This document shows, piece by piece, positions 7,387 to 17,965 of a DNA stretch of 64,000 bases (within the stretch, counting starts at the first letter, position 1; each line of letters opens with the position of its first letter). Source of the stretch: VRUE01 sp040508545 (GTDB lineage Bacteria; Actinomycetota; Thermoleophilia; Solirubrobacterales; 70-9); NCBI GenBank assembly GCA_040508545.1, contig JBEVMR010000076.1:13701-77700 (forward strand). The letters run 5' to 3'. The translations under genes and the position numbers were made by a program. The notes beneath the pieces were generated by a model, which saw only the letters and a program-made list of their open reading frames with translations, did no database searches and was not told the DNA's origin.

Positions 7387-9573
7387 ATGAGCAGCGCCAA
7401 GCCGAGCTACGAGGCGGCCAAGATCGAGGCAGGCAGGCAGGCCGAGTGGGCGGAGCGCGGCGCGTTCGAGACGCCCGCTCCGGCCCCAGGGCAGATGGCC
7501 GTGTACGTCAAGCCGTCGAGCCCGTTCACCTCGGGCAACCTCCACATGGGTCATGTTCGCGACTACTCGATCGGCGACGCCTACGCCCGCTTCAGGCGCG
7601 CCCGCGGCGACGCGGTGCTCTTCGGCTTCGGCTTCGACGCATTTGGGCTGCCGGCCGAGATGGCCGCGATCGAGCGCCAGGCGCGGCCGGCCGAGTGGGT
7701 CGAGCGCTGCGGCGAGCGGATGCTCGGCCAGATGCGGCGCCTCGGTTTCTCCTTCGACTACGAGCGGGCTTTCTACAGCTCCGACGAGTCGCAGTACCGC
7801 TGGTCCCAGTGGCTCTTCCTGACCCTGTTCGAGGCTGGGCTGGTCTATCGCGACAACGCGACGGTCGACTGGTGCGATACCTGTCAAACGACCCTTGCTG
7901 CGCTCCAGGTCGAGGACGGACGCTGTTGGCGCTGTCACGAAAAGGTGCGGCTGGTCCGCCGTCCGACCTGGTTCCTGCGGCTGTCTCCATACCTCGAGGA
8001 GAACGACCGCAATCTCGAGCGGCTGCACAACTGGGATGAGCTCTCGCTGAAGACGCAGCGCTACATCCTCGGCCGCAGCGACGGGGTCGAGCTGACCTTG
8101 GGAGGGCAGGACGGCGACGGCCTCGAGGTCTTCACTCCGCATGCGGACGCCGTCGAGCAGGCGCGCTTCGTGCTGCTCTCACCCCGTCATCCGGAGGTCG
8201 AGCGCTGGGCCGCCGACGCTGCGGTCGCCGAGCAGCTCGACGAGCTGCGCTCGGGCGGCTGGGAGCGCAGCGCCCGCGACGCGGCCGCCGTTCCGGTGAT
8301 CGACACCGGCGCCTCGGTCGGGGTCGACGGCGGCGGCAGCCTGCCGGTCTTCGTCTCGCCGCTGGTTGACGCTCGCTTCGGCCCGACCGCGGCGCTTGGC
8401 ATTCCCGCCGTCGACGAGGCCGACGAGGCAATCGCCTCGCGGATGCCCCGCGCAGCCGCGGAGCCGCTCGGCGGCACCTCGACCGCCATCTCGCAGACAC
8501 GGCCGGCGACGCGCTACCGCGCCTATGACTTCTCGATCTCGCGCCAGCGCTACTGGGGCACCCCGATCCCGGTTCTGCACTGCGAGCAGTGCGGCGTGGT
8601 TCCGGTGCCGATCGAGGATCTGCCCGTCGTGCTGCCGCGCGACGTCGAGCCCACCGGCGAGGGGAACCCACTGGCCGAGCGCCCCGACTTCTTGCAGGCG
8701 ACGTGTCCCACCTGCGGCGGTCCCGCAAGACGGGAGACCGACACCCTCGATTGTCACTTCGACGCCCTCTGGCTGTGGGTTCCGGCCGCCGTGCCGCCGG
8801 TCGACCGCGACGAGCAGATGTTTACCCACCCAGACCTGCAGCACTGGCTGCCGTCCGAGCGGCTCGTCGCCGGCAACGACAGCGGCGGCTTCGTCTTCGA
8901 CCAGCGGGTCGTGACCAAGGCCTTACGGGACATCGGTCCCTTCGCCTTCCTCGAGGACGGCGAGCCGTTCGCCGGGTGCCTCTTCCACGAGATGGTGATC
9001 GCCGACGGGCGCAAGATGAGCAAGCATCTGGGGAACGTCGTCGACCCCGACGAGCTCGTCGCCGAGCACGGCGCCGACACCGTGCGGCTCGCCGTGCTCT
9101 ACGCCGCCGGCCCGGCCAAGGCCCTCAACTGGACCGACGGCGCCCTGCGCTTCGCCTCGCGCTTCCTGCGCGGCCTCTGGGACTACACCCACGCCTCGAT
9201 CGCCGCGGCCGCCGAGGCGCCCGAGGACGCGGCGGCGGCAGCCGATACCGCCTTCATCCGCGAGCGGCTGGGCAAATGGTGCGACAGCGGCCTGGAGCGG
9301 ATCACCGCCGACCTGGGGGAGCTGCAGATGCACAAGGCGGTGCGCAACGTGACCCGGCTGCTGGAGCGGATCAAGGACTACGAGAAGCGGATCGTGCAGC
9401 GGCGCGGCCAGCTCGGCAGCGAGGATTACGAGGCGCTGCTCGAGGCCTTGGTCCTGCTGGCGAGAACCCTTTCTCCATTCGCGCCGCACGTCGCGGAGGA
9501 GCTGCTGGTCGCACTCGGGCAGGACGCCTCTGTAGGATTTCCGGCTGGAGGAGAGCCGATCTCCCTGCCTTAG
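7387..9573 (+). CDS. Leucyl-tRNA synthetase-like class I synthetase, short
   Basis: 728 aa, class I aminoacyl-tRNA synthetase of the LeuRS type. HMGH (the HIGH motif) is at 53-56 and KMSKH (KMSKS) near 543. Two zinc-ribbon Cys pairs (CDTC/CWRC and CEQC/CPTC) flank the editing insert. Ordinary bacterial LeuRS is about 810-870 aa; this one ends right after the anticodon-helix segment TLSPFAPHVAEELL and has no C-terminal tRNA-binding domain. In the CP1 editing region the TTRPDT motif is replaced by FTPHADA and the VPAHDERD motif by IPAVDEAD, so proofreading is probably lost or altered. It may be the sole LeuRS of an unusual lineage or a paralog with another role. Confidence 0.75.
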   Translation: MSSAKPSYEAAKIEAGRQAEWAERGAFETPAPAPGQMAVYVKPSSPFTSGNLHMGHVRDYSIGDAYARFRRARGDAVLFGFGFDAFGLPAEMAAIERQARPAEWVERCGERMLGQMRRLGFSFDYERAFYSSDESQYRWSQWLFLTLFEAGLVYRDNATVDWCDTCQTTLAALQVEDGRCWRCHEKVRLVRRPTWFLRLSPYLEENDRNLERLHNWDELSLKTQRYILGRSDGVELTLGGQDGDGLEVFTPHADAVEQARFVLLSPRHPEVERWAADAAVAEQLDELRSGGWERSARDAAAVPVIDTGASVGVDGGGSLPVFVSPLVDARFGPTAALGIPAVDEADEAIASRMPRAAAEPLGGTSTAISQTRPATRYRAYDFSISRQRYWGTPIPVLHCEQCGVVPVPIEDLPVVLPRDVEPTGEGNPLAERPDFLQATCPTCGGPARRETDTLDCHFDALWLWVPAAVPPVDRDEQMFTHPDLQHWLPSERLVAGNDSGGFVFDQRVVTKALRDIGPFAFLEDGEPFAGCLFHEMVIADGRKMSKHLGNVVDPDELVAEHGADTVRLAVLYAAGPAKALNWTDGALRFASRFLRGLWDYTHASIAAAAEAPEDAAAAADTAFIRERLGKWCDSGLERITADLGELQMHKAVRNVTRLLERIKDYEKRIVQRRGQLGSEDYEALLEALVLLARTLSPFAPHVAEELLVALGQDASVGFPAGGEPISLP

Positions 9574-9707
9574 CCAGGAATAATTGATCGATATGCCCGC
9601 AACTGCTATACACCGTCGCTCATGATCGGGCGCATCACCGGGAAGCGGAGAGGTAGATTCGCGAAGGCGGGCGGCCTGCCGTCGCTAGCTGGGGGCACTG
9701 AGAGGCG

Positions 9708-11000
9708 ATGAGCCTCTCGGCCGACCAGCGCACCCGCTCCTGCGCGACGGAGCTGGTCTGCCACGACTGTGAGCTTCGGCTCCCTCTGCTCGATACCACC
9801 TTCAGGTGCCTTGGCTGCGGCCAGACCCTCGACATCGACTACGACTACGAGCTGGCCAAGGCGCGGATCGACGAGCTGCCGATCGCCGAGCGCCACCTCA
9901 ACATCTGGCGCTTCGAAGAGCTCTTGCCGATTGTCGACGCCAAGGCACAGGCGCGGGTCGGCCGCTACAGCGGCCGCACGCCGCTGATCCACGCCGACCG
10001 GCTCGGCGCCGAGCTGGGTCTGCGCAAGCTCTACCTCAAGGACGACAGCACCCAACGCCCGAGCCTCTCCTACAAGGACCGCGTCGTCTCGATGGCGGTC
10101 GCGCGGCTGCTCGAGCTGGGCAAGGAGGAGATCGGCTGCGTCTCGACCGGCAACGTCGGCACCGCGCTCGCCTCGCTTGCGGCCAAGGCTGGTGTCGCCG
10201 CCTACGTCTTCTACCCGAGCAACATGGAGCGCGGCAAGGCGCGCGCCTGCCGGGCATTGGGAGCCGCCGTGATCCAGATCGACGGCAACTACGACGAGGC
10301 AAACCGCGCCTGTCGCGAGCTGGCGCTGCACACCGGCGTCCAGTTCACCAACATCACCCTGCGCCCGTTCTACGCCGAGGGGGCGAAGACGATGGCCTTC
10401 GAGGTGGTCGAGCAGCTCGATTGGGTCTCGCCTGACCACTTCGTCATCCCGGCTGCCGGGGGAACCCTCTCCTCGCGTGTGCACAAGGGACTGGGCGAGA
10501 TGGAGAAGGTGGGGATGGCGGAGACCGCCGCGACCAAGATCCACGTTGCCCAGGCGGAGGGCTGCAGCCCGATCGCCACCGCCGTGCTCGACGGCAGCGG
10601 CAAGATCGAGCCCCAGCGGCCCCAGACGGCGGCCCACTCGATCGCCATCGGCGCCCCTGGCGACGGTCCTCTGGTGGTTGACGCGGTGACCTCACGTGGT
10701 GGTTCCGCCGCGACTGCCACCGACCCTGAGATCTTCGAGGCGCTCGATCTGCTCGGTGCCACCGAGGGCATCCTCACCGAGCCCGCCGGCGGCACCACGG
10801 TCGCCGCGACGATCAAGCTTGCGAACGAGGGCAAGCTCGGCCCCGACGACACCGTCGTCGCCGTGATCAGCGGCAACGGCTACAAGACCCTCGACGAGCA
10901 CCCCGACAAGCCTTGGCCGTCGATGGTTGCCCCCGAGGTCGAGGCGATGGAGGAAACCCTCGCCCAGTTCCGCCACGCCGGCGCCGCGCTGCCTCACTGA
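9708..11000 (+). CDS. thrC: Threonine synthase
   Basis: 430-aa PLP enzyme converting O-phosphohomoserine to threonine, cytoplasmic. An N-terminal zinc-ribbon-like segment (CHDCELRLPLLDTTFRCLGC) precedes the fold-type II catalytic domain. The PLP lysine is in SLSYKDR near residue 123, the substrate/phosphate loop is STGNVGTALAS, and the C-terminal ISGNGYKT loop is present. Length is normal. ATG at 9708 lies just after AGGCG. It is separated by 134 bp from the synthetase-like gene. No thrA or thrB is nearby, so the pathway is split. Confidence 0.9.
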   Translation: MSLSADQRTRSCATELVCHDCELRLPLLDTTFRCLGCGQTLDIDYDYELAKARIDELPIAERHLNIWRFEELLPIVDAKAQARVGRYSGRTPLIHADRLGAELGLRKLYLKDDSTQRPSLSYKDRVVSMAVARLLELGKEEIGCVSTGNVGTALASLAAKAGVAAYVFYPSNMERGKARACRALGAAVIQIDGNYDEANRACRELALHTGVQFTNITLRPFYAEGAKTMAFEVVEQLDWVSPDHFVIPAAGGTLSSRVHKGLGEMEKVGMAETAATKIHVAQAEGCSPIATAVLDGSGKIEPQRPQTAAHSIAIGAPGDGPLVVDAVTSRGGSAATATDPEIFEALDLLGATEGILTEPAGGTTVAATIKLANEGKLGPDDTVVAVISGNGYKTLDEHPDKPWPSMVAPEVEAMEETLAQFRHAGAALPH

Positions 11001-11021
11001 GGCGCCCCGATTTGGGCTGGG

Positions 11022-11068
11022 AACGATGCCGGAGGAGGGACTCGAACCCCCGACACGCGGATTATGAT
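11022..11068 (-). repeat. Displaced 3' half of tRNA-Met (att-like copy)
   Basis: 47 bases identical to 11821-11867, the 3' half of the intact tRNA-Met from the anticodon to just past the discriminator base. Beyond 11068 the match stops and no 5' half follows, so this is not a functional tRNA. Its position and orientation are what integration into the 3' part of a tRNA leaves at the far end of the inserted element. Confidence 0.85.
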
Positions 11069-11205
11069 CGCGCGCCAGCGGTCCCGGCTAGCCCCGTCCA
11101 GTCCGGCTTTCCGCTCTAGGAAGCGGTTGCGGCAGGAACCAGCTCCAGTGGAGTCCGTCCTACGGACAGGTCCGGACTCACCCTGAGCAGGCTCTAGAGT
11201 TAGAA

Positions 11206-11457
11206 GTGTTCTGTCTGAGGATGCGAGTAGCCTCGGCGTCGATGATTGGTCTTCTCTTCGGCGGAATCTTTACCGACGAGCTTTCTGGCGCGGTTGCTGC
11301 CTTGGTCGGCTTCACCGGGCTCTTTGGGGGCGCTGCGCACTACTCCGCGATCCTCGCTGGCCGTGCGAAGGCTGATGTGGAACGCGCCACGGCCTTCGGT
11401 TTCTTCTGGGGTTTTGGCCTGGGAATCCTCGTCCTCGTGACCGACTCCTTGACGTGA
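11206..11457 (+). CDS. Small two-to-three-helix membrane protein
   Basis: 83 aa with hydrophobic segments at about 12-28 (MIGLLFGGIFTDELSG), 28-48 (VAALVGFTGLFGG) and 64-82 (AFGFFWGFGLGILVLVTDSL), joined by a short charged loop (RAKADVERA). It lies within the segment bounded by the tRNA-Met repeats and overlaps the next gene by GTGA, so the two are probably co-translated. Base composition is lower in GC than in the flanking housekeeping genes. I do not recognise a family. The translation begins MFCLRMRVAS; internal ATGs at 11221 and 11242 are alternative starts. Confidence 0.5.
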   Translation: MFCLRMRVASASMIGLLFGGIFTDELSGAVAALVGFTGLFGGAAHYSAILAGRAKADVERATAFGFFWGFGLGILVLVTDSLT

Positions 11458-11471
11458 TCTACACTGGCGCC

Positions 11472-11687
11472 ATGGCAACCCGTATTGGACTTGTAGCCGT
11501 CCCCGTGGTAGCGGTCATTGGAATGGTGCTGCTGCTGAATGGCCTAGGCGCGAGCATTGGGATCGCTGGTGCTGTCCTCGGTCTAGTCGCCGTCGTGAGT
11601 GGCGCGACTTTCGGCTATTTCGCAGATCGGCTCCCTGAGCTTCCAGGAGCCCGCCGGACTCGGCATCTCGTGCCACATGTCGATTAG
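11472..11687 (+). CDS. Small membrane protein, partner of the preceding gene
   Basis: 71 aa from ATG 11472 (MATRIGLVAVPVV). A GTG at 11454 would add six residues and overlap the upstream stop. Two hydrophobic helices are visible (about 4-26 and 30-52), with glycines, then a short basic tail RRTRHLVPHVD. It sits within the tRNA-bounded segment. Its small size and pairing with another hydrophobic protein resemble membrane-active small-protein pairs, but nothing in the sequence proves such a role. Confidence 0.5.
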   Translation: MATRIGLVAVPVVAVIGMVLLLNGLGASIGIAGAVLGLVAVVSGATFGYFADRLPELPGARRTRHLVPHVD

Positions 11688-11825
11688 CCGCTCTCTCAAG
11701 TTGGTTTATCGGGGGCACGTCTGGAGGAACGGGAAAATCCGCTACTCGGATTCAATGAGGGCTCACTTTGGACTCGGCTGACAACAAACGCCGCTGAGAA
11801 ACGGCCCATTTGGCTCTACAAACGA

Positions 11826-11899
11826 TGCCGGAGGAGGGACTCGAACCCCCGACACGCGGATTATGATTCCGCTGCTCTAACCAGCTGAGCTACTCCGGC
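11826..11899 (-). tRNA. tRNA-Met (CAU anticodon)
   Basis: 74-nt cloverleaf on the minus strand: acceptor GCCGGAG paired with CTCCGGC, D-arm GCTC/GAGC, anticodon stem GCGGA/TCCGC with loop ATCATAA (anticodon CAU), T-arm with TTCGAGT, discriminator A. The terminal CCA is not encoded. The first pair is G-C, so this is an elongator rather than an initiator. An Ile2 tRNA (CAU modified to lysidine) is possible but less likely. Its 3' half is duplicated at 11022-11068. Confidence 0.93.
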
Positions 11900-11974
11900 C
11901 GGGACGGGGATGCTAGCGGTGCAGCGGGCGGGGAAGGCACGCACGCCGGGCCTCCGGTTAGCCTTTCTCTTGTG

Positions 11975-12928
11975 ATGGGGAGCGCTCTGGATAGGGCAGT
12001 CAGCACGCTGATCCGGGATTGCCTGGACCTGAACCCGTCCGAAGAGGTTCTCGTGATCTGCAATCCGATCACCGAAGAGCTCGGGGCGCTGCTGCGAATC
12101 AACGCTCAGGGCGAGGGCGGCGAAGCGACGCTCGCGGTGATATCCGAGCGCGAATCGCATGCCGCGGAGCCGCCGGAGGCGGTTGCTGCTGCGATGCTCG
12201 CCGCCGACATCGTCGTCGCGCCGACGATCCAGTCGATCTCCCACACCGAAGCGCGCCGCGCGGCCACCGAAGCGGGTGTGCGAATCGCCTCGATGCCCGG
12301 CGTGACCGGTGAGATGCTCGCTCGCGTGATGGGCGCCGACCTGAGGTTGCTGCGCAAGCGCGGAGCCTCGGTTGGGCGGACGCTCGGCGCCGGCGCCGAG
12401 GCGAGGATCACCTGCGAGCGCGGCTCCGACCTGCGACTCGGCTTGATGGACCGGACCGCGATAGTCGACGCCGGAACGCTGAATATGCGCGGCGCCTTCG
12501 GCAACATCCCCTGCGGCGAGGCGTTCATCGCGCCGCTCGAGGGGACCACGGAGGGGACGCTCGTCGTCGACGGCTCGATCGCCGCGATCGGCAAGCTCGC
12601 CGCGCCAGTCGAGCTCGTCGTGCGCGAAGGCCGCTTGACCGAGGCCAGCGGGGCCGACGGATCGCACCTGATGGAGCTGCTCACGGAACATGGCGCCGAC
12701 GGGACCAACGTGGCCGAGCTCGGTATCGGCACCAACGAAAGCGCGATCCTCACCGGCAACATCCTCGAGGACGAGAAGATCCTCGGCACGGCCCACGTCG
12801 CCTTCGGCGCCTCGGCCGCGATCGGGGGCACGGTCCAGGTCCCGGTTCACCTCGATTGCGTGATGCTGCGGCCGACGGTGGAGATCGACGGGGCCCCGAT
12901 CGTTCATGCCGGAGAGCTGGTTGTCTAG
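11975..12928 (+). CDS. M29-like aminopeptidase family protein
   Basis: 317 aa. The C-terminal half carries the metal-site pattern of the M29 (thermophilic aminopeptidase / NicX-like) fold: PCGEAFIAPLEGTTEGTLV with acidic ligands, then GIGTNES, then GTAHVAFG and HLDCVM. The N-terminal half is a Rossmann-like alpha/beta region (VLVICNPI, DIVVAPTIQS). ATG 11975 directly follows a GTG at 11972; either could be used. Members are metallopeptidases or ring-cleaving dioxygenases, so the substrate cannot be set. Eighteen bases separate it from the formimidoyltransferase gene, so they probably share a transcript. Confidence 0.7.
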   Translation: MGSALDRAVSTLIRDCLDLNPSEEVLVICNPITEELGALLRINAQGEGGEATLAVISERESHAAEPPEAVAAAMLAADIVVAPTIQSISHTEARRAATEAGVRIASMPGVTGEMLARVMGADLRLLRKRGASVGRTLGAGAEARITCERGSDLRLGLMDRTAIVDAGTLNMRGAFGNIPCGEAFIAPLEGTTEGTLVVDGSIAAIGKLAAPVELVVREGRLTEASGADGSHLMELLTEHGADGTNVAELGIGTNESAILTGNILEDEKILGTAHVAFGASAAIGGTVQVPVHLDCVMLRPTVEIDGAPIVHAGELVV

Positions 12929-12946
12929 GGCGGAGCCCTGAAAGCG

Positions 12947-13837
12947 GTGGCCGGGCCGCTGCTTGCCGTTCCCAACGTTTCCGAGGGTCGCGATGCGACG
13001 CGGGTCGAGGCTCTCGAGCGGGCTTTCTCCGAGGGCGTGGAGCTGCTCGACCGCCACAGCGACCCGGATCACAACCGCACCGTCTTCACGCTCGCCGGCG
13101 AGCCGCAGGCGCTGACGACGGCACTGGCCCGTGGCGCCGCGGAGGCGATCGCCTCGATCGACATGACTGCACACGGCGGCGTGCATCCCGCAATCGGGGC
13201 GCTCGACGTCTGCCCCGTCGTCTGGACGGGTCCGGCGGATCGTGAGCTGGCCCAGGAGACGGCGGGCGATGTCGCCGCCACGATCGGCGATCTCGGGGTG
13301 CCTGTCTTCCTCTATGGCGAGCTTGCCGGGGGGCCCGAGCGGGTCGAGCGCGCTTACTTCCGCAACGGCGGCCTGGCGGAGCTGTGGGTGCGGATGGAGG
13401 CGGGCGAGCTGCAAGCGGATCGGGGCCCAGGGCAGCCTCACCGCACGGCCGGCGCGACGCTGGTCACCGCCAGGCCGCCGCTGGGCGCCTTCAACGTGGA
13501 GCTCGACAGCGACGACCTCGAGTTGGCCCGGGCCGTCGCCGCCGGCCTGCGCGAGTCCGGCGGCGGCCTGCCGGGCGTACGGGCGATCGGCCTGCCGTTG
13601 TCGGCTGGGCGGGTGCAGGTCTCTACCAACGTCCACGACCCGCTCGCGGTGCCTCTGGCGGTCGTCGTCGAGCGGGTTCGCTCGCTCGCCGCGCCGCTCG
13701 GCGCCCGGCCCGTGGAAGCGGAGCTGATCGGCCTGATTCCCGCCGCTGGCCTCGCCGGCTACCCGGCGGACGTTCCGATCAGGGACTTCGATCCCGAGCT
13801 GAGCACGATCGAGCGGCGGCTGGCCCCCTTGCCCTGA
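12947..13837 (+). CDS. ftcD: Glutamate formimidoyltransferase
   Basis: 296 aa, GTG start. The start VPNVSEGRD and the core ASIDMTAHGGVHPAIGALDV are diagnostic of the formiminotransferase domain, with the catalytic His in the THGG/AHGG region. It moves the formimino group from formiminoglutamate to tetrahydrofolate, the last step of one histidine degradation route. The cyclodeaminase domain found in bifunctional FtcD is absent, normal for many bacteria. hutH, hutU and hutI are not nearby, so the role could be folate one-carbon supply rather than a full hut operon. Confidence 0.9.
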   Translation: MAGPLLAVPNVSEGRDATRVEALERAFSEGVELLDRHSDPDHNRTVFTLAGEPQALTTALARGAAEAIASIDMTAHGGVHPAIGALDVCPVVWTGPADRELAQETAGDVAATIGDLGVPVFLYGELAGGPERVERAYFRNGGLAELWVRMEAGELQADRGPGQPHRTAGATLVTARPPLGAFNVELDSDDLELARAVAAGLRESGGGLPGVRAIGLPLSAGRVQVSTNVHDPLAVPLAVVVERVRSLAAPLGARPVEAELIGLIPAAGLAGYPADVPIRDFDPELSTIERRLAPLP

Positions 13838-13870
13838 GCCCCGGGCCACCATTCGTCTAGATTCCCGCAT

Positions 13871-14236
13871 ATGGCCCAGACGAAGAAGAAGCGCCGCCGC
13901 AAGCATCGAGGAACCCAGGGAGGCCGGGTCGATCCCAACAGGCGCGCCGGCCGTCCTCGCAGCCGCGAGGAGGCAAAGGCACGCGCCCGCTCTGGCCGCA
14001 AGGCCCCGGCCCGCTCCGATGCGCCGCCGACCTGGCGCAGCGCGATCACCCGTGGCTTGGTCGCGGCCGTCGTCTTCACGGTGCTGCTGATGGTGATCTT
14101 CAAACGCCCCGTTGGCGCGGCGCTGGGGCTCGGCGGCTTCATGCTCGCCTTCTACGTCCCCGCCGGCTACTACATCGACACGATGATGTGGCGGCGGCGC
14201 GAGCGGGCCCGGATTCGCGCCCGGGAGAAGGAATGA
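13871..14236 (+). CDS. Basic two-helix membrane protein
   Basis: 121 aa. The first 55 residues are strongly basic and disordered (KKKRRRKHRG, then RRAGRPRSREEAKARAR). Two hydrophobic helices follow (about 60-78 ITRGLVAAVVFTVLLMVIF and 85-103), and the protein ends with a basic RRRERARIRAREKE tail. Both ends are probably cytoplasmic and could bind nucleic acid or lipid heads. Its stop overlaps the hydrolase start as ATGA, so the two are co-translated. Unknown function. Confidence 0.7.
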   Translation: MAQTKKKRRRKHRGTQGGRVDPNRRAGRPRSREEAKARARSGRKAPARSDAPPTWRSAITRGLVAAVVFTVLLMVIFKRPVGAALGLGGFMLAFYVPAGYYIDTMMWRRRERARIRAREKE

Positions 14237-14877
14237 GCCTCGATGTGCAGATGCTCACCGTGGGCCCGATCGCGGAGAACTGCTTCATCGTGCGGCGCGA
14301 AGGCTCCGGCCGCGGCCTGATCGTCGACCCGGGCGAGGAGCCCGATCGCATCCTCGCCGCAGTTGAGCAGATGGGCGCGAAGATCGACGCGATCCTGATC
14401 ACCCACTGCCACTTCGATCACATCGGCGCAGTGGCGCCGGTCGCGACCGTCACCGGCGCGCCTGTCTACTGCCCGGCGCTCGAGCGCCCCGTCCTCGCTG
14501 ACGTCATGGCCTACGTCCCGGTGCCGGGAATCGGCCCCTACGAGAGCTATGAGGCCGACGAGACGGTGGAGGGGGGAGAGACGCTGGAGCTGGCCGGGAT
14601 GACCATCGACGTGATCTTCACCCCTGGTCACAGCCCGGGACACGTCACCTACTCGGTTCGCGACGAGGAGGCGATGTTCTCCGGCGACGTGCTCTTCAAA
14701 GGCTCGGTCGGCCGGGTCGACCTGCCGGGCGGCGACGGCCCGACCCTGCTGCGCTCAATTCGCACGTTGCTCGATTCCCACTCGCCGGAGACCGGTGTCT
14801 ATCCCGGTCACATGGATGTGACGACACTCGGCGTAGAGCGGGCAACCAACCCGTTCCTCGCCGAGCTGGCCCACTAA
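14233..14877 (+). CDS. Metallo-beta-lactamase-fold hydrolase, glyoxalase II-like
   Basis: 214 aa. ATG 14233 overlaps the previous stop (ATGA) and gives the standard MBL N-terminus (LTVGPIAENCFIV). Metal-binding residues are in THCHFDHIG near 57-65, TPGHSPGH near 135-142, the Asp of FSGDVLF, and the late His of YPGHMD. The family hydrolyses thioesters such as S-lactoylglutathione or persulfides. Its place just before hisS matches the M. tuberculosis glyoxalase-II-like gene Rv2581c next to hisS, so it is a conserved neighbour. Exact substrate unknown, since actinobacteria often use mycothiol or other thiols. Confidence 0.88.
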   Translation: MSLDVQMLTVGPIAENCFIVRREGSGRGLIVDPGEEPDRILAAVEQMGAKIDAILITHCHFDHIGAVAPVATVTGAPVYCPALERPVLADVMAYVPVPGIGPYESYEADETVEGGETLELAGMTIDVIFTPGHSPGHVTYSVRDEEAMFSGDVLFKGSVGRVDLPGGDGPTLLRSIRTLLDSHSPETGVYPGHMDVTTLGVERATNPFLAELAH

Positions 14878-14916
14878 GACGCCGACCGCATGCCGCGCCG
14901 GTAAGGTCGCGCCACG

Positions 14917-16157
14917 ATGGCGAGCAAGTACCAAGTCCCGCGCGGGACCTTCGACGTTCTGCCAGGCGATGCCCACAGCAGGAAACGGGTCGAAGCGACC
15001 GCCGCCGAGATCTTCTCCCGGGCCGGCTACGAGCCGATCGCCACGCCCGCCTTCGAGGACACCGAGCTGTTCGAGCGCGGGGTCGGTCGCTCCACCGACA
15101 TCGTGCGCAAGGAGATGTTCACCTTCGAGGACAAGGGTGGCCGCAGCCTCACTCTGCGGCCGGAGGGCACGGCGCCGATCTGCCGCGCCTACCTCGAGCA
15201 CGGCATGCACAAGCTGGCGCAACCGGTGAAGCTCTCCTACTGCGGGCCCTTCTTCCGCCACGAGCGGCCCCAGGCCGGCCGTTACCGGCAGTTCCACCAG
15301 ATCGGCGCCGAGGCGATCGGTACCGATTCGCCCCTTGCCGACGCCGAGACGATCATGTTGCTCTCCGATCTGCTCGCCGAGCTGGGCGTGCCGGGCGTGG
15401 AGCTGCGGCTGGGCAGCCTCGGCTCCCCCCAGGCCCGCAGCTCATACCTCGAGGATCTGAAAGCCCACCTGCGCTCACACGAGGAGGAGCTCTCGAAGGA
15501 CGTTCGCGAGCGGATCGAGATCAACCCGCTGCGCGCTTTCGACGCTGACGACGAGGGGACCCAGGGCGTGATGGCGAGCGCGCCGACGATCGTCGAGCGC
15601 CTCGAGGGTGAGGACGCGGACCATTTTGCCGAGGTGCGCGCCCTGCTCGAGGGCGCGGGAATCGCTTATGAGATCGACCCGACCCTGGTGCGTGGCCTCG
15701 ACTACTACACGCGGACGATCTTCTCCTTCGTCTGCGACGAGCTCGGCGCCCAATCGGAGGTTGGCGGCGGCGGCCGCTACGACGGGCTGATCGAGCAGCT
15801 CGGTGGGCCGCCGACCCCGGCGATCGGCTGGGCGGCCGGCATCGAGCGCATCCTCCTCGCCCTCGACGAGGCCGAGGAGGCGGCGGACCGCGATGCCTTC
15901 CTCGCCGTCGCCGACCCCTCGCAGCAGCGGCGGGCGCTGGCGCTTGCGAGCGAGCTGCGCCGCGCCGGCCTCAGCGCCGAGGTCGACCTGGCCGGCCGGG
16001 GCCTGAAGGGACAGCTCAAGCACGCCGACCGGATCGGGGCCCGGCGCGTCCTGATCCTCGAGGCAGACGGCACGGCGCAGCTGCGCGACATGCAGAGCGG
16101 TGAGCAGGCCCCAGTCGACCCCGCCGGGCTGATCGATGCGATCGTGGGAGGGGCATC

Positions 16158-16161
<4 letters not shown>
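14917..16161 (+). CDS. hisS: Histidyl-tRNA synthetase
   Basis: 414-aa class II synthetase charging tRNA-His. Motif 2 region LRPEGTAPICRAYLEHG is near 87-103, with the arginine-rich loop RHERPQAGRYRQFHQ after it. The His-specific peptide RGLDYYTRTIFSF lies near 262, motif 3 is GGGGRYDGL/GWAAGIERI, and a C-terminal anticodon-binding domain follows. The start ASKYQVPRGTFDVLPG is typical. Length is standard. It overlaps aspS by GTGA, an arrangement common in bacteria. Confidence 0.97.
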
Positions 16162-17945
<1,784 letters not shown>

Positions 17946-17965
17946 GGGCCGTCAAGATGTGAGCG

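Larger units (their letters stand above)
11022..11867. mobile_element. Putative tRNA-Met-integrated micro-element
   Basis: The two 47-bp direct repeats start 799 bp apart. The intact tRNA reads leftwards and ends at 11826, so a left-going insertion at its 3' half would place the displaced half at 11022-11068, exactly as seen. The interior holds two small membrane-protein genes and no integrase, so it is either an integration scar after deletion of most of an element or a satellite mobilised by an integrase encoded elsewhere. A simple local duplication of the tRNA 3' half cannot be excluded. Confidence 0.55.

Noticed and set aside
11028..11068. A second tRNA-Met gene
   Set aside because: Only the 3' half is present; no 5' acceptor strand, D-arm or complete anticodon stem.
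11599..11781. 60-aa frame inside the tRNA-bounded segment
   Set aside because: Overlaps the second small membrane gene out of frame and has no ribosome site or recognisable pattern.
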